Below, in pieces: positions 23,726 to 35,969 of a stretch of 64,000 nucleotides of DNA (position 1 is the first letter of the stretch; every line of letters starts with the position of its first letter). Under the pieces are notes generated by a model. The model had not been told where the DNA came from and did no database searches. It saw only the letters and a program-made list of their open reading frames with translations. This stretch comes from Puccinia triticina. Lineage: Eukaryota > Basidiomycota > Pucciniomycetes > Pucciniales > Pucciniaceae. The stretch covers positions 3,410,001 to 3,474,000 of the forward strand of contig NC_070569.1 in assembly GCF_026914185.1 (NCBI RefSeq). The letters run 5' to 3'. The translations under genes were made by a program, and so were the position numbers.

Positions 23726-24030
23726 AATGAGCTTGTAGACCAGTTATAACTACAGATGACATGGTTGTTTGGTAAATTTCATCTACTGTTGTTGATATTA
23801 TAATTTGTACTACAACTAATATGCTAATAAGGAGAATGGTTTGTTGGTTGGTTGTTTGTTCTACTACTGCACTAACACTCTACTGACTGACTGAACTCTT
23901 TCCTACTCAAAACTACTATTGCTAAGCTGATACTACTAATCTACTACTGTGACCAAACATCTGTAGCAACAATGTGTCACTACTTTGTTGAAATGTTGTA
24001 ATCCTCAGTGGTCAAAATCAATACATCAGG

Positions 24031-24035
24031 CATGG

Positions 24036-24074
<39 letters not shown>

Positions 24075-24190
24075 GGTGTCTTAGCTTCAAGCTAAGCTTG
24101 CTGGTTCAAGTCTTTCCCAATCCAATCATTTTGTGCTAAGCGTCTGCAAAATGCATTGTTAGTTTTAACATACTTTACTCTACAATAACC
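24031..24190 (+). repeat. tRNA-derived SINE candidate
   Basis: TAGCCTAGTTGG at 24042-24053 fits a polymerase III box A and GGTTCAAGTCT at 24103-24113 fits box B, 50 bp apart. Between them is a possible anticodon arm and a CTTAGC-TTCAA-GCTAAG stem like the long variable arm of a Ser or Leu tRNA. The acceptor ends do not pair well, so it is not a working tRNA. Related words recur at about 26835-26910 (TAAAGTAGC). Confidence 0.55.
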
Positions 24191-26020
24191 AGGCCGGGAG
24201 AGTAAAGTAGCAACCTTCATTTATATTTTTCACAGTTATTGTGATTGCTAGCGCGCAGATAGCCGCGTCACGATTATTGTAACTGGCCTTTCTTCATACA
24301 GCCATTACTGGTAAATTGACGTGTTATTGTAATGAAAGGCCAATTTTGCCCTAGAATGGCCCTTCCATACAGCTGTTACGTAAATGAACATACTAATGAG
24401 CAATGAAAGGCCAAATTTGCCCTAAAATGGCCTTTTATTGCTGAATATCTTGCTTGATAAGCTGCTTTGCGTTGTGAGAATAAAAGCTGGTTGGTGGGTA
24501 GAAAATTCCACTAGCCGCTGTGGTGCTCCATTCCAAACCATAAGTAGTATTTTACTGTCTTCTTTTACATATATTCATCATTACACTGCCTATTACCCCA
24601 CACCCCTTCACAAATACCTCATCATTATCACATATTCAGATTCTACGCCTCATTTCACCTATAGTAACTCATACATAGTACCCCTTTATCTTTAATGGTT
24701 CAATAGTAATAAAGGATATAAGATTTACAGAAAACCTACATTCTTCATTAGTTACAACACTCATTTCATTAGTAACTAACTTAAATAATTACAGTACTTT
24801 CCTACTACAGTTATTTTCTCACATATTAAGCCCTTTACAGAAATTACTCATTATGCACTATCCCTATTTGTACACATTGCATCATTGGATCTGTGCTCAC
24901 CTCTTTTAGTAGTGCTCATCATTACAAGCTGTTACTATGTTCACATCACCTTCCCCATTTGTACAGTCTTTCTTACCATAGCCAGAATTCCCATGTCTGT
25001 GCTCATCCTTGTACCCCCCTCTGGTTTCTTTCACTTATAAACTCCCCTCAGCTGCTGTACTTCCCCCTCATGCTGGTTTATTTTGGATTATCCCCCCCGT
25101 AGTATAGCTCTCATCACTACTTTGCACTTATCCTCTCATCACTTGCATATTTTGCTATCACCTCCCATATTGAACTCAGAATTGAACCCCATTTCATACT
25201 TTGCTCTCAAACTCTCATCCTTTGCACATTTTGCTCATAACCCTCATTTCCCCTCGCCTCATCCTCAAGCTTGTGGTATTCCAACTAGACATTGATTTAT
25301 ATACATAAACTCCTTATTCTAGACCTCACTAAGGATTCGTAGAACTCAAGCCACACCCTTTTCTTTCTTATTTTTCTTAGTGTAACTCTCACCAACTCCA
25401 GCATTAGATAGGAGGGCAGCCTCAACAGCACCCATAGCTTCAACCTACATTATTACTAGTGTAGTTGTCTATTTCCCCTCCAAGCTCTTCTCTGTTTGTT
25501 CAGTAGTTCCACACCGCCTTCTTCAAGAATGTATATTTCCGGGCTGAGTGATTATTGATGTCTTGGCTCCGCACTGCTACTTTCCGCTAGCCTTCAGTGC
25601 TCCTCAACAAGCCTGATCTATAGCGTAATAATCCGCAAGTGAATAAAGCTCTGCACTCCACAAGCACAAATCCGCAAGTAATCTCCGTAAGCAAAAGAAA
25701 AGGTCACATAAAACTCTTCTAATACTCTAGTACCTCCGCAAGTGTAAGTACAATGATGAGTAGTTATAAGTAAGATGATTGAAAAGAAAAGAAAAGAGAA
25801 ACCGTGAACCTCCACGCAATTCGCCGTTCCCACCCAATCCTGCAGATCCAACACTTTCCCGCACTAGTCCGTCAGCTCCGCCGGCTTTCCCGCACGTCAT
25901 TGTCCCAGACTCTGCTCCTCTCCAACGCTTGACCTCCCACACCCTCTGTCTTGCCCCTGTCAGTCAGTCTCTTGCCCCCCCTCTGCCCCAGTTCCACCCG
26001 CTTTGGCTGCCTTGGCTCAA
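24191..26020. other. AT-rich region without a supported gene
   Basis: At 24240-24440 diverged repeats of GAAAGGCCAATTTTGCCCTA and ATGGCCCTT occur in both orientations. The rest, to 25600, is pyrimidine-rich and AT-rich with only low-complexity open frames. Confidence 0.4.
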
Positions 26021-26490
26021 CACTGGGTCGCTACGCTAACCATAGCGGTTAGCGTAGCGTAGCGCAGCGCAAATGCGCTATTTTTTAGTGTAGCGTTAGC
26101 GCAATTGCACGCATATGCGCTAACGCTACGCGCACGCGGTGCGCAGCTATTTTAGCTGATAGCGTAGCGTTAGCGCAGATGCGCGCAATTGCGCTAACGC
26201 TACACATGCAGGGCGCAAAAGAGCGCGCGCTACGCTGCGCTACAGCGCCTTTAGCGGGAAAAAAGGGCTTTTTTCCGCTAAAAGCGCTGTAGCGCAGCGC
26301 AGCGTAGCGTAGCGACTGTAGCGGCGCGCCAACGCTAACAAAGAATTGGCGCGCTGTTAGCGCCGCTGAAAATTAGCGCAGCGTAGCGGCGCTAACAGCG
26401 CGCTAACGCTATGCAAAATAGATGGGCGCTTTTTGCCGCTACGCTAACGCGTAGCGCTGAAATAGCGTAGCGTAGCGTAGCAACCCAGTG
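26021..26490. mobile_element. 470-bp foldback element built of GTAGCG / GTTAGCG palindromes
   Basis: The left end CACTGGGTCGCTACGCT is the near-perfect inverse of the right end AGCGTAGCAACCCAGTG. The whole interior is iterated GTAGCG, GTTAGCG, GCGCAAT, TGCGC and their complements in many nested inverted pairs, including an AAAGCGCTGTAGCG arm facing CGCTACAGCGCCTTT. The flanking triplets are CAA and TTT, so no 3-bp duplication is visible; CTTGGCTCA on the left resembles CTCGGCTCA shortly beyond the right end. No coding capacity. Confidence 0.7.
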
Positions 26491-26829
26491 TTTCTCGGCT
26501 CACCTGCTGACGCGCCGCTGCTACCATTCCACAAGTGTAGTCCACCACAGTCCAGCCCTGTCTTTCCGCTCCGGTCCGACTATCCAATCCGCAATACGTG
26601 CATTCCATCTGCGCGCGACTTCCCGTGAGCTTTCTTAGTGTGCTTTCTGACGTCATCCTCAGTGCTTATTTCACCGCAATTCACTCTGCGCTCAGTTGCT
26701 CTGTGCATTCCTTCCCGCGCTATCTCCAAGTGGACATTCTACCATGCCTACCTATATAAATCACCACAGCACATAGATATTGTAGCGTCCTTGAAAAAAA
26801 AAAACCCCTTCAGTGCGTTACATATTTCA

Positions 26830-27345
26830 CAGTGGTTACCAGTCCGGTTATTGTAGAGTGAACAAAAATTGTTACAATAATGCTACTTTACCAATAACAG
26901 TAAAGTAGCGACCCACCATTGTCTGTAGGCTGATACTAACTAAACTAAGTACCATATGTGACCAATATGTTACATTGTGTGATCCGCACTATTTGTGTAA
27001 CATAACTACCTGTGTTATCCACTTCTCCCCGTTACATTTCAAGTAACAGGCTGTTTAAGTGGCATATGGTTAGCGTAACGGGTCTTTTTCCGACGCCGTT
27101 TCACCAAGTCATTGCTTGGATAATGCAATAACAAGCCCTCAAGGGCCTTTTTGGCGCTGGGATTGGCTCATTATCTGGCGTGCCGCGGGCCCCAACAACA
27201 TAATGAGCAGAAAAGAATAATCCCAGCAGTGGTGCAATAACATAGTGCATCACCATTACAAGTAACTGTAACATTAACGGCTTAAAAACTGTTACATTGC
27301 CATTATGTTACCATTATTGGTAACATAACTACCCACAATTCTTTG
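26830..27345. repeat. Region of GTAACATAACTACC and TTGTTACA repeats
   Basis: TAACATAACTACC occurs near 26999 and 27320, and ATTGTTACA, GTTACATTG and TTATTGGTAACA words occur in both orientations between them. It has the look of a decayed inverted-repeat element; ends are not clear. Beyond it, to 28187, I see no gene; a 33-bp direct repeat containing TTTGACATCTCTCTGCCG occurs at about 27466 and 27572. Confidence 0.4.
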
Positions 27346-28187
27346 CGGCCATTGAGGTGTGAAGCCCTGCACGTCTTGCGGGTTTCACAAGGTGACATCC
27401 CATCTATCACATGATCTCTACATAATCACAGCTCCTCCCCTGACCTCCTAGCTCGGCAGAGACCTCTGGACCCCTTTGACATCTCTCTGCCGTGCTAGGT
27501 AAGTTTCCCTCCTTCCTTGTTTCTCTTTCTTCCCTCATCCTCAAGTTCTTGTATTTAGAATAATAGAGAGACCTCCAGACCCCTTTGACATCTCTCTGCC
27601 GTGCTAGCCCCCGCAATACAGCCCCCAAGGACGTTGGATCTAGAACGTCCCCAGTCCTAGTGCCTTGTCCCTCCGTGCCACCAGCCTCCAAACAGTGAAG
27701 GGTCTCCCAACCCTTACATGAGGGCAAGAGAATACCTTCTTGGTGGTTGATAATTGCACTGACCATCCAAAAGGCTCTCTTCTCTCCTTGTTGACCGTTG
27801 TTGAAATAAAGGTTGGTCAGGGTGTGGAACTCCAAACAGTGCTGGGCTTTTGGCAGTTACTGGAAGAGATGTGGCGCCTGAGCGCTACATTCGCGGTGAT
27901 CCGGGGAGATGTAAGGATTCAAGCAATAGCAGAAGTTGGGGGGGATTTGTTGAGAGAAAACAGGGAGTATATTCCTGTCAGTGGTAGTTTGTTGTTGAGG
28001 ATCTGAAAAGGATGGAGTCCAGCAAAAAAGGGCTGGTTGATGTGACCTTAAAGGTATTCAGAAAGTGACTCAAATCAAGCTGAGAGGCTTGGAAAACTCA
28101 GAAGCGCACTGGGTAGGATCAGTAAGGTTGGAATCTTAATATTGAATCTTGATGAGTGATGTGAGAAGGTTCAGACAAATAACAATA

Positions 28188-28401
28188 CACTGCCAGCAAA
28201 TTTGGCTGGGATGAAGTCATCCCAGTTTAACTGGGATGCACTCATGAACCAATTTAAAATGGGTTGATCTCATCCAATGAAACATAAACCCAAGGGCCTT
28301 GGATTTATATTTCATTTGTTGAGATCAACCAAGTTTAAATTGGTTGAGTTCATGCCAGTTTAACTGGGATAACCTCAACCCAGCAAATTATGCTGGCAGT
28401 G
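28188..28401. mobile_element. 214-bp MITE with CACTG ends and ATA target duplication
   Basis: Long inverted arms start CACTGCCAGCA and end TGCTGGCAGTG. Inner arms include CCCAGTTTAACTGGGAT on both sides and AACCAATTTAAA facing its complement. The triplet ATA occurs immediately outside both ends (28185-28187 and 28402-28404). CACT(A/G) ends with a 3-bp duplication are the signature of CACTA/EnSpm elements, so this is probably a non-autonomous CACTA relative. Confidence 0.8.
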
Positions 28402-28844
28402 ATACCATGCCACCCCATCATCTGAGTTCAAGATGAACCCAGACTGTGGGTACTGTTACATGTGTGGGAAATTTCATCATACACCTTCGCGCCTCTGCGC
28501 GCGCAACAACAAAACAAGAAGGAGAAGAAAACAAAACCAAGAAGAAAAAAACAACAAAACAGGAAAAGAACCATAATAAACCAACCCTCCTCATGCTAAC
28601 CCCATCCAATGCGCGCATGTGAGAAACAAAAAAAACAGAATATAAAGTAAAAAAGACAGAAAACAAATCAGAGAAGAACAAAAAACTCTTGATCCTCACA
28701 GCGCGCCGCCGCGCGCAGCAGTGGAGATCCTGAAATGTCTGGAAGCTTGAGTATTGAGATTTGAAAAACTTAACTAAGTCCCTCAAGACTTTGGTCCCCC
28801 AGGGGGTAGGCTGAACTTGCAAAGTGAGCCTCTGTTGTAGGGAC

Positions 28845-29062
28845 TCCAAAGGGATGGATGAGTGGTAATCGAAGTTCCTTTGAGGGGGAGATAAGTTGTG
28901 AATAAGTTGAAAGCCTATTACAATTTACGGGTGGTTTGAAAGACCTGCCCCTCTGATGGTACTATGCAAATAACCAAGAGTCTTGTAATCAATATTGAAA
29001 TGGTGTGGCTGATTCCAAAGATAGCTCTCACTTTTGTATAGTAATCTCTATCTGACCTAGAT
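28845..29062. repeat. Dispersed repeat, copy 2
   Basis: Same order of words as at 23467-23725, including GAAGTTCCTTTGAGGGGG, GTCTTGTAATCAATATT and GTATAGTAATCTCTATCTGACCTA. The two copies differ by point changes and short indels. Confidence 0.7.
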
Positions 29063-30970
29063 CACTTGCATCAACAGTTGTGGTGAATCTTTTGTAACTT
29101 TGTTTAACGTGGTGGTTGAACTTGCAATAAAGTTTGATATATGTTGTAAAATTTGTGATGTTAAATTGCTGACACTATGTTACAATAATCTTTTACAAAG
29201 TAAATATATATCCAAGTATATTAAATCCACACTTTTGTGGAAATTGGGATCATGGGTTCTCCCTGCATTTTTCTGAAAAGGGGCTAAAAAATTAGCCCCA
29301 CACCCACAAATGGAAAATTGGAACTCCTGTCCAACCTCCAATTTTCTCAGGTATCAGCACATTACGCTTAATACCGCAAGAAAATAAATTTAAAGTCCCC
29401 GAACATAAATGCCTTGGACTTGCCCCCCAATTCCTGAACCAGAAATGAAAAGGGGCAGGATTCAACCCCCTCGTGCCTGTCGCAAATGCAAGGGCAGGAG
29501 GGGGGCAAAAGTTAAATGCGCCCAGCGCCGAAATGAGTAAAAGCACCTCCCTTGGTCAATTGCAACTGCAAATGACGGGGGAGGGGCTGAAAACCTGCGC
29601 AAACGCGACAGGGAAGTAAAAGGGGTTATGTCCCCCCCGGGCCTAATGCAACTGCAGAGGCGGAGGGGAACAGGAAGAGGTCTGCTCAAGCTGTGCAAAT
29701 GCAACAGCGGAGCTCAACCTGTCGAGGGGAAAACAGTTGGCAAGGGGGGGGGGGGGGGGTCAATATATATTTGTTTACTTACTCCGCCGAAAAAATGTTT
29801 CCGGCAGGAAACTCTCTGTAGGAGCATTTCAACCTGTATTCTGTGTTGTTTGCCCAAACTGGGAACCAGGGGCTCCCGCTTCAGACCGCCCTCCCAACCC
29901 ACAGTTTAATTAGCGGCTCCTGTTTCAATGAGCCCTTCAAACAGGAGTGCATGCGTGCAAACCTTCCTTAACCTGGAATATTCTTTTACCAGGAGTGAAA
30001 CGCGAGGTCGGATTGGTCCACGGGGCCGTTACCCCGTACGAGCTGGCAGAAGTGGGTCCGAACACCTAAGCGCCGGTACAGCCAAGCACCAAGGCGGTTG
30101 AAGCATACAGGGGCATGCCTCGCCTATCTAGCAAGAGGCGGCAACACGGCGAGTACAGGGAGGTGCCTCCTAAGAGAGTCCAGACTCGAGCTTGACCAGG
30201 TCTCTCTCTCTCGTCCCTGCTCTCCTCCCTTCCCCTCCACTTGGCTCCAATCCACTCTACACTCCCAGGCTTGATTTGTCCCCCTTCCGATCAGATCGAA
30301 TCCGAAGATGTATTTAGATAGGGTGAGGGTCTTACACCCTTGCCAACACACTGCCGTGTGTGCTGCTCCAGAGAGGAAGGTACCTCCGCTCCCATCTCTT
30401 CCCCTTGAGTTGCCACAAGGCGCTGGGCTTCTCTACCCGAGACTCCGAGCCCTCTTGCAACCTCTGGGTGGTTGAAAGAGAGAGGCGGAGTCCCTCTAGC
30501 CACCCACAAGCGACATTCCTCTCCTATGACCCGTACACAGCGATCTCAGGGGGCCACTCCCGTTTCCCAGGATCTCCTAGAAACTGCAAGGTATCAAACA
30601 TGTTCTGCAGCATACTCTAACCCCTGCACCCTGTGCACTACGCGGTAACACTCGCGCCTTTTAAACATAGGCCCGGGACTCCATGGCTCCTTCCGTCACC
30701 TGAGGCCAGAGTGGATTGGTCGCAAGACCGCTCTTTTTGGGCTTTAGAAGTGAGCCATACTCCTGCCGGCTCAACCCGGGGAGACGGTTGGGGGGACTTC
30801 CTCTCGTGTCAGCCACCCGGACCCGGGGAAAGGATAGGGGAGGCGTGGTTGTCGTACTATACTAGCAACTTCATCACCACCCCCTACACTGGCAAGCGTC
30901 GGCAGAAACCTCTTCAACGGTGCAAACCGATTTGAGTGAACCTCCGCGGAATGATGGTGCAGCATACATA

Positions 30971-31082
30971 CAACTGACAGTCAAACCCCCCCCATTCAAG
31001 TCTGCCAGCAACTGACAGTCAAACACCCCCATTCAAGTCTGCCAGCAACTGACAGTCAAACCCCCCCATTCAAGTCTGCCAG
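30971..31082. repeat. 37-38-bp minisatellite, three units
   Basis: Units start CAACTGACAGTCAAA at 30971, 31009 and 31046 and end ATTCAAGTCTGCCAG. They differ mainly in the length of the C-run. Confidence 0.9.
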
Positions 31083-31424
31083 CGCCTCAGGCAAACTTCC
31101 CCTGTGGTAAGTGAAACTCTCAGCAACTTGGAATCATGGGACCGTCATCAAATATTTATTGTGGGGCACCCCTTCCAACTAGGCGCCACGGGGAGCATGG
31201 CATTAAGATTGTTGTTAAACCTGAGGGCAACGGCTGCTTGAGGAGGGTTTTTGCCCAACACAATGAGGTGGTGTGGTTGGTTGTTCAACTAATCTTATTG
31301 CCTTAAGTAGCTACCACCTTGAACCGCGACAAACACTGAGTACAATCCGTAGTCTGGCCTTCAACTTCAATACCACAAATCAGACTAACTGAATTTTAAT
31401 CTTCTTTGCTTCAACCTCACCAAA

Positions 31425-32185
31425 ATGCTCCTAAAGACGAAGATGATACTTGCCTCAAACGGTACGTTCACTGAGGAGAACAGATTACACTTTGTCAGGA
31501 AGTTCATGGCGGTCACCGTGGTAAGTCATCTTTATATTGCTCTCTCAAAAGAGACCACTACAATTTTTCAGGCCCGCCAATTTTTCAGGCTGCCCAATGG
31601 TAGTACTCCGCTTGCAAGTAAAAGCTACATTACTTCTTTGGGAAGATGGACTCGCAGGATAAAAGTTTGTCCTGTGAACTTGACAACAACGGACTACTTG
31701 GACACACCTCTCAAAACAGGCAAATTGTATGTGATTCAAGGGGAAATAAAAGGTGTGAACTTCATGCGGGTGCCTAAATTTATGTGAAGCGCAGGTGACA
31801 AGAGGCAGTCCAATCTGAGCAAACATCACTCTAAGTGGGAACGGGTCCGTGTTTCCGGTGTTGGCACGGTAATTAAGATTGAGACCAAAATACCTGGCCG
31901 GATAGAAATGAGATTTTGGTTGACATAACGGTGGAACATTTAGGCGGGGTGGGTGTTGGACTCAATTTGCTCAGGAATTTTACGCTGAGTTATACTAATA
32001 ATTTGAATAGCTTGCCGACAACGGAGTCTTTTGCGTCCATTGTGTTTCAGGGTTGGCTTCTAAATTTTTGGCGAGGGATGCTTTTATTCAACAGCAGCAA
32101 GATCAAATATAAGGGTTTATTGGATGGGTTTGGCAGGAGATCTTGTCAAATGGTCATTGAGGTGAGTGACTCTCTTAATTGGTGA
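31425..32185 (+). pseudogene. Broken hypothetical gene
   Basis: The frame at 31425-31787 contains a GT-AG intron (donor GTAAGT after GCGGTCACCGTG, acceptor TTTTTCAG) and reads NGTFTEENRLHFVRKF, then ITSLGRWTRRIKV. It meets a TGA at 31785-31787, continues in the same frame with RVSGVGTVIKIE, then loses frame near 31925 and goes on as TVEHLGGVGVGLN. The two-block layout, with a G-x-G-T-V-x-K-I-E strand, is like a family I recall as repeated in rust genomes, but I give no function. A degraded gene of similar composition lies at 51953-52590. Confidence 0.5.
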
Positions 32186-32249
32186 ATCAGATGCCCATCC
32201 TCCGGTTTTAAACCTTCACTCCCTTCAGGTAGCCCATGCAACGGTCTTG

Positions 32250-35200
32250 TTGGAGGATCTACTCAACAATGATTCCAACAGCAGCTCCAGCTCATTGAAC
32301 ATTGATTTCTGACTGGCCCATTCAGGCACTTCTTCACCCGTAAATCTGTAGGCTGATTGATGAGTTGGTGTTTTACTTGAGGGTAGAAAGTCTTGGCTTC
32401 TGTTTGTGTAGGAATTTTTGTTAGCTGTGTGAGGTTACTATGCAAACTGGGGAAAAGTGTCACATCCCATCCTTCATACATTTCTGGTAGCCTTCCCGCT
32501 CAGCGGTTGCAGTGCTCAGGCCTCTACCTACCACGCTTTGCACGTTGTGATCTACTGGGGGTGTGTATGAGTACCAGTAGCCATTCCTTTGAGGAGGGCT
32601 ACTGCAGGGCTGTTTATGCCAAACTTTGTGGGTGCGGCGGCGAAGCCGCTTTAAACTCTAGTATATATATATGGGTTGGATGTTGGATGTTGGTTGGTTG
32701 TTGGTTCAACTACTGTTTTTTTTAACACACACTAAAGTTCTCTACACTACTCCACTACTAATAACCACAATAAACAGACCTTCCTAGGCTGCTACAAACT
32801 AAACTAACCACAGTGACCAAACCTCTATAGGCTGATGGGGAAAAAGGAAAATTATAGTGGGGAGAGGCCCTCCTTGTATGTTGGAGGATGAGGGATTTCT
32901 GCTGCAAGAAGCTCCTTGTGAGGGATTTCTGCTGCAGAGGTTCTCACCTACACAGCCTTTCTACACAGCCACAAATACAAACAACACAACTTTGCTGTGC
33001 TAGATACACTTTAAATCCACAGCCAAACATCTATGATATACAAACTAACAAACAAAGAAAAGCCTTCAGTCTCAGATAGATACCTTCTGTGGAGGGTGGA
33101 CCAGATACACCCTATCTCCACCTCCAAACAACTCAGCCTCCTGATAGATACCTTCTAACTGCACCTCCAAACAACACAGCCTCCTGATAGAATCTTCCTT
33201 GAACAGACAAAGACACAGCCTCCAGCCAAAGATGCTGTGCAGGCTTTGCTAGATACCTTCTAACTCGACCTCCAAATAAAACAGCCTCCTGATAGAATCT
33301 TTGTTGAACAAGCAGGTGCATAGAATGCAACTATCCTTGTCCATTCTGGATTCTGGGGGTCTGGGCCTCTCCTCCTCTTCCTCCTGTTCCTTCCTCTCTT
33401 CCTCCTTCCTTCCATTTCTGGTTGAGACTATTCCTTACTACAAATCCTTCCTGGTTTGTATCTGCCTAAATGTTGATGTGATACTATCTGTCGGAATACT
33501 GATTCCGCTGCGCAAAGCGCCAAGAGGCGCAGGGGAAATACAGACTACGGTGCAAAGCAACGGAAGTTCCCCCTTAGACAAACAAGCTCAAACCAAGTGA
33601 GAGAAACGGTCGCTAACCCCAAACCTGTCTCATCCTATCTACAACAGGTGAAGCAAGCAACAAGACTCCGAGGGCGCAAGCCGAACCAGGAGGAGACAGC
33701 GACACCATAGAAGATGGAATTCCAGAGTCTTCATCCCCGTAAGCATAAAAGGCAGCCTTGCTCAGCGAGTGAAGAGGAGCACCAGACTAACATACAAAAC
33801 TCCCTCATATAGATCGCTATCACAAAGAATAACCAGCTGCCCCAAAAGCCTAACTGCTCGCATCAGTCATTCGACCAACAAGTAAGTCATCCAAGCCATG
33901 CCAACAAGATAGACCAGACAAACTGACATGAGCACTATGTAGTTCCAACCTAAACAGAAACAACTTGTCAAGACAATATGTCATCGGTATAATTACCACG
34001 AGCGAGCACAGATCAAGAGGTATTTAGCTTATCCCTCATAGTTGCCCATGCAATCAAGTACAATCATGCTGACATGATGTACAACATGCTTTAGCCTCAT
34101 CCATTGCTCTTGTGAACGAAGCCGATCCCTTCCCTTCCGCATTTCTCCGTAGACCTTGTGTCCTATTCTCTTTCTATCTTAAAGCTCAGAAGCACGGCAA
34201 ACTCGCCTGCTCTTAGGTGATTAACCATCTCAATCATTTCATAACAATATAATCATGAATAACAATACACTGTATATAGTTTCTGACATCGAAATAAATC
34301 TTAGTTGTCCAAATTCTTACACTATCTCATCCTCTTATATGATGACTGTACTGTCTCCACCCTCTGTTGTATACTTTTTGGCATTGACACAGGCACAGAA
34401 CACCACACCGTCAGGAGGGACTTACACCGTACCTCCCCACATTGGCACAGCAAGAACACCTCTTTGATTCCAGTTATGTTCACAGCTGGTGAAAAATTGT
34501 GGTCTTGTAGGGCTGATAGTATCCTCTGAGAGAAAGATACAAAAAAAAAAAAACCACCAATTGTGCACACAAGCTGCAAGGTGCAGCGGTCAAGTTGAGC
34601 ACTGCCTGTAATTCCAGCTGTTTGGGGATTTTTGTGAAATTTCTGCGGGTGGCATGTTTTTTCCAAACACCTGAAATTATGTAGCTTGGATAGGAAAAAT
34701 CAGGCCTACAACCTAAGATATTTTATTCCAAATAATGTCAAGGGGGAAATGAATTATAAAGCTTGAAAAATTTCACCCAGCCAAACTCAGATTCTTGGCA
34801 CGCCAAGAAGGGGTGATAGCGCGCAACTCCCTCCTGCCAAGAGCTGTCGGGGGCTTGATTTGCAAGACACATGCCCGCAGCAGAGGGACTTTGTTAAGTG
34901 TGGAGATTTGGCCGCGCGCCATGACACAGATTTGATCTTGAGATTGCACCCAGAGCTGAGACCACCAAAACTCCAAATTCTGGATGAGAGATGGCCACCA
35001 CAATGGTGAAGAAATGTGTTATGGTCTGTTCTGTGGAGAGGAAGATGGATTCTGGGGTCTGGGGTTCTAAGGGTTCTGGATCCAAGATGGTAGATTGCAG
35101 GATGAGGAAGAGGCTTGGATCTCCAGGCTCTTGAACCTTGAGCATGGTCCATGACATGCACTTGTAATATATGTACATGTGAGTCTGCGCTATGGCTCAT

Positions 35201-35338
35201 AGCATTATCCCCCCTTTAATGCCCAAGACACCCCCTTTTTGTGTTAATCAATGAGCAATAAAAAAATTCCTCCTCTTTTGGCTCTGCATTCTGTCCCTGG
35301 GCAGCATTAAAAAACCCAGTGGGAAAAAGATTGCCCTC
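32250..35338. other. Gene-free stretch with repeats
   Basis: A 38-bp direct repeat containing GAGGGATTTCTGCTGCA lies at 32888-32940 and a 104-bp tandem repeat at 33070-33320. A segment at 33480-34290 begins TGTCGGAA and ends TTCTGACA, which could be long-terminal-repeat ends, but no 5-bp duplication or primer site was found. A hairpin-type patch with TTAAGTG is at 34795-34905. No supported gene. Confidence 0.4.
33070..33320. repeat. 104-bp tandem repeat, about 2.5 units
   Basis: AGATACCTTCTAACT, CACCTCCAAA and CAGCCTCCTGATAGA occur in order starting near 33146 and 33250, with a partial third unit upstream (33074-33143). Confidence 0.75.
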
Positions 35339-35969
35339 TCACTTTCTTCTCTGCATCCTCCAAGGCCTGGCCGCCGCCTCCAGAAACTTTGAGTTGAACT
35401 CCGCCAATAGGTTTACACTGTTCTTCAGGTTTGCCTCTGGCTCCCAAGAATTCTCTGCCGGTTCAAATACGCGCCAGATGACAAGGTATTGAGTTTTCCG
35501 CCCTCTCCGCCAACTTTCCAGTATGCCGTTGACCTCCCACTTTTCTTCTCCTTCGACTGTCACCGGTTCTGGGGTCCGCCGCTGTTGGTGGGCAATTTCT
35601 TCCGGTTTGTGTTTGCGGAGTACCAATACATGGAAAACTGGGTGGAATCCCTGAATGGAGAGGAGAAGGGTCAGTTTGTAAATGGAGTTTGAAATTTTTG
35701 TAGCTATTGGGAATGGTCCTAGCCAGCAGTGTTCCAATTTGGGGCTGGGGCGGGTTGTCAAAATATTGCGTCCATATAGCCAAACCTCGTCTCTGCTGTT
35801 CCATTCCGGTTTGTCTCACACTCCTCTGTTGAACTGGCTTTTCATGGTCTCTTGCGCTGATTCTCGGCAGTGTTTGAGCTTTTCCTGCACCTCCGCAAGC
35901 TGGTGGAGTTGTTCCGCTACGGCTCTGCTTCCGGGGTGCCGCTGTACAAAGGGTTGACTCCATAGTCAC
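35339..35969 (-). pseudogene. 3' fragment of a chromodomain Ty3 retrotransposon (integrase C-terminus)
   Basis: The minus frame 35761-35339 reads the integrase tail (KLEHCWLGPFPIA, then GFHPVFHVLVLRKHKPE) followed by a chromodomain (WEVNGILESWRRG, LVIWRVFEPAENSWEPE, NSVNLLAEF). Upstream sequence to 35969 belongs to the integrase core tail but lies in other frames, so frame is lost at about 35760. Homology stops sharply near 35960. Chromodomains direct chromovirus insertion to heterochromatin. It is a truncated remnant; whether it came from the same family as the pol gene at 59.5-64 kb was not determined. Confidence 0.8.

Larger units (their letters stand above)
20870..24030. other. Gene-free stretch with inverted-repeat remnants
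   Basis: No supported gene. It includes another hairpin remnant (about 21383-21432), the repeated GGAAGACTTCCTGTCAATCTG motif (21640-22520), a small foldback (22997-23158) and a dispersed repeat copy (23467-23725). Confidence 0.5.
28402..31424. other. Gene-free stretch
   Basis: It contains dispersed repeat copy 2 (28845-29062), a G16 tract at 29744-29759 and a 37-38-bp minisatellite (30971-31082). Open frames at 28418-28849 and 29700-30940 are low-complexity or GC-rich without motif. Confidence 0.45.

Noticed and set aside
27407..27835. 142-codon minus-strand frame
   Set aside because: It crosses a 33-bp direct repeat and shows no domain or splice signal.
28418..28849. 143-codon minus-strand frame rich in Phe, Ser and Val
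   Set aside because: It runs through an A-rich stretch, has no motif and no splice support.
33490..34288. Possible solo long terminal repeat (TGTCGGAA to TTCTGACA)
   Set aside because: The ends are suggestive, but the flanking pentamers do not match and no primer-binding or polypurine site was found.
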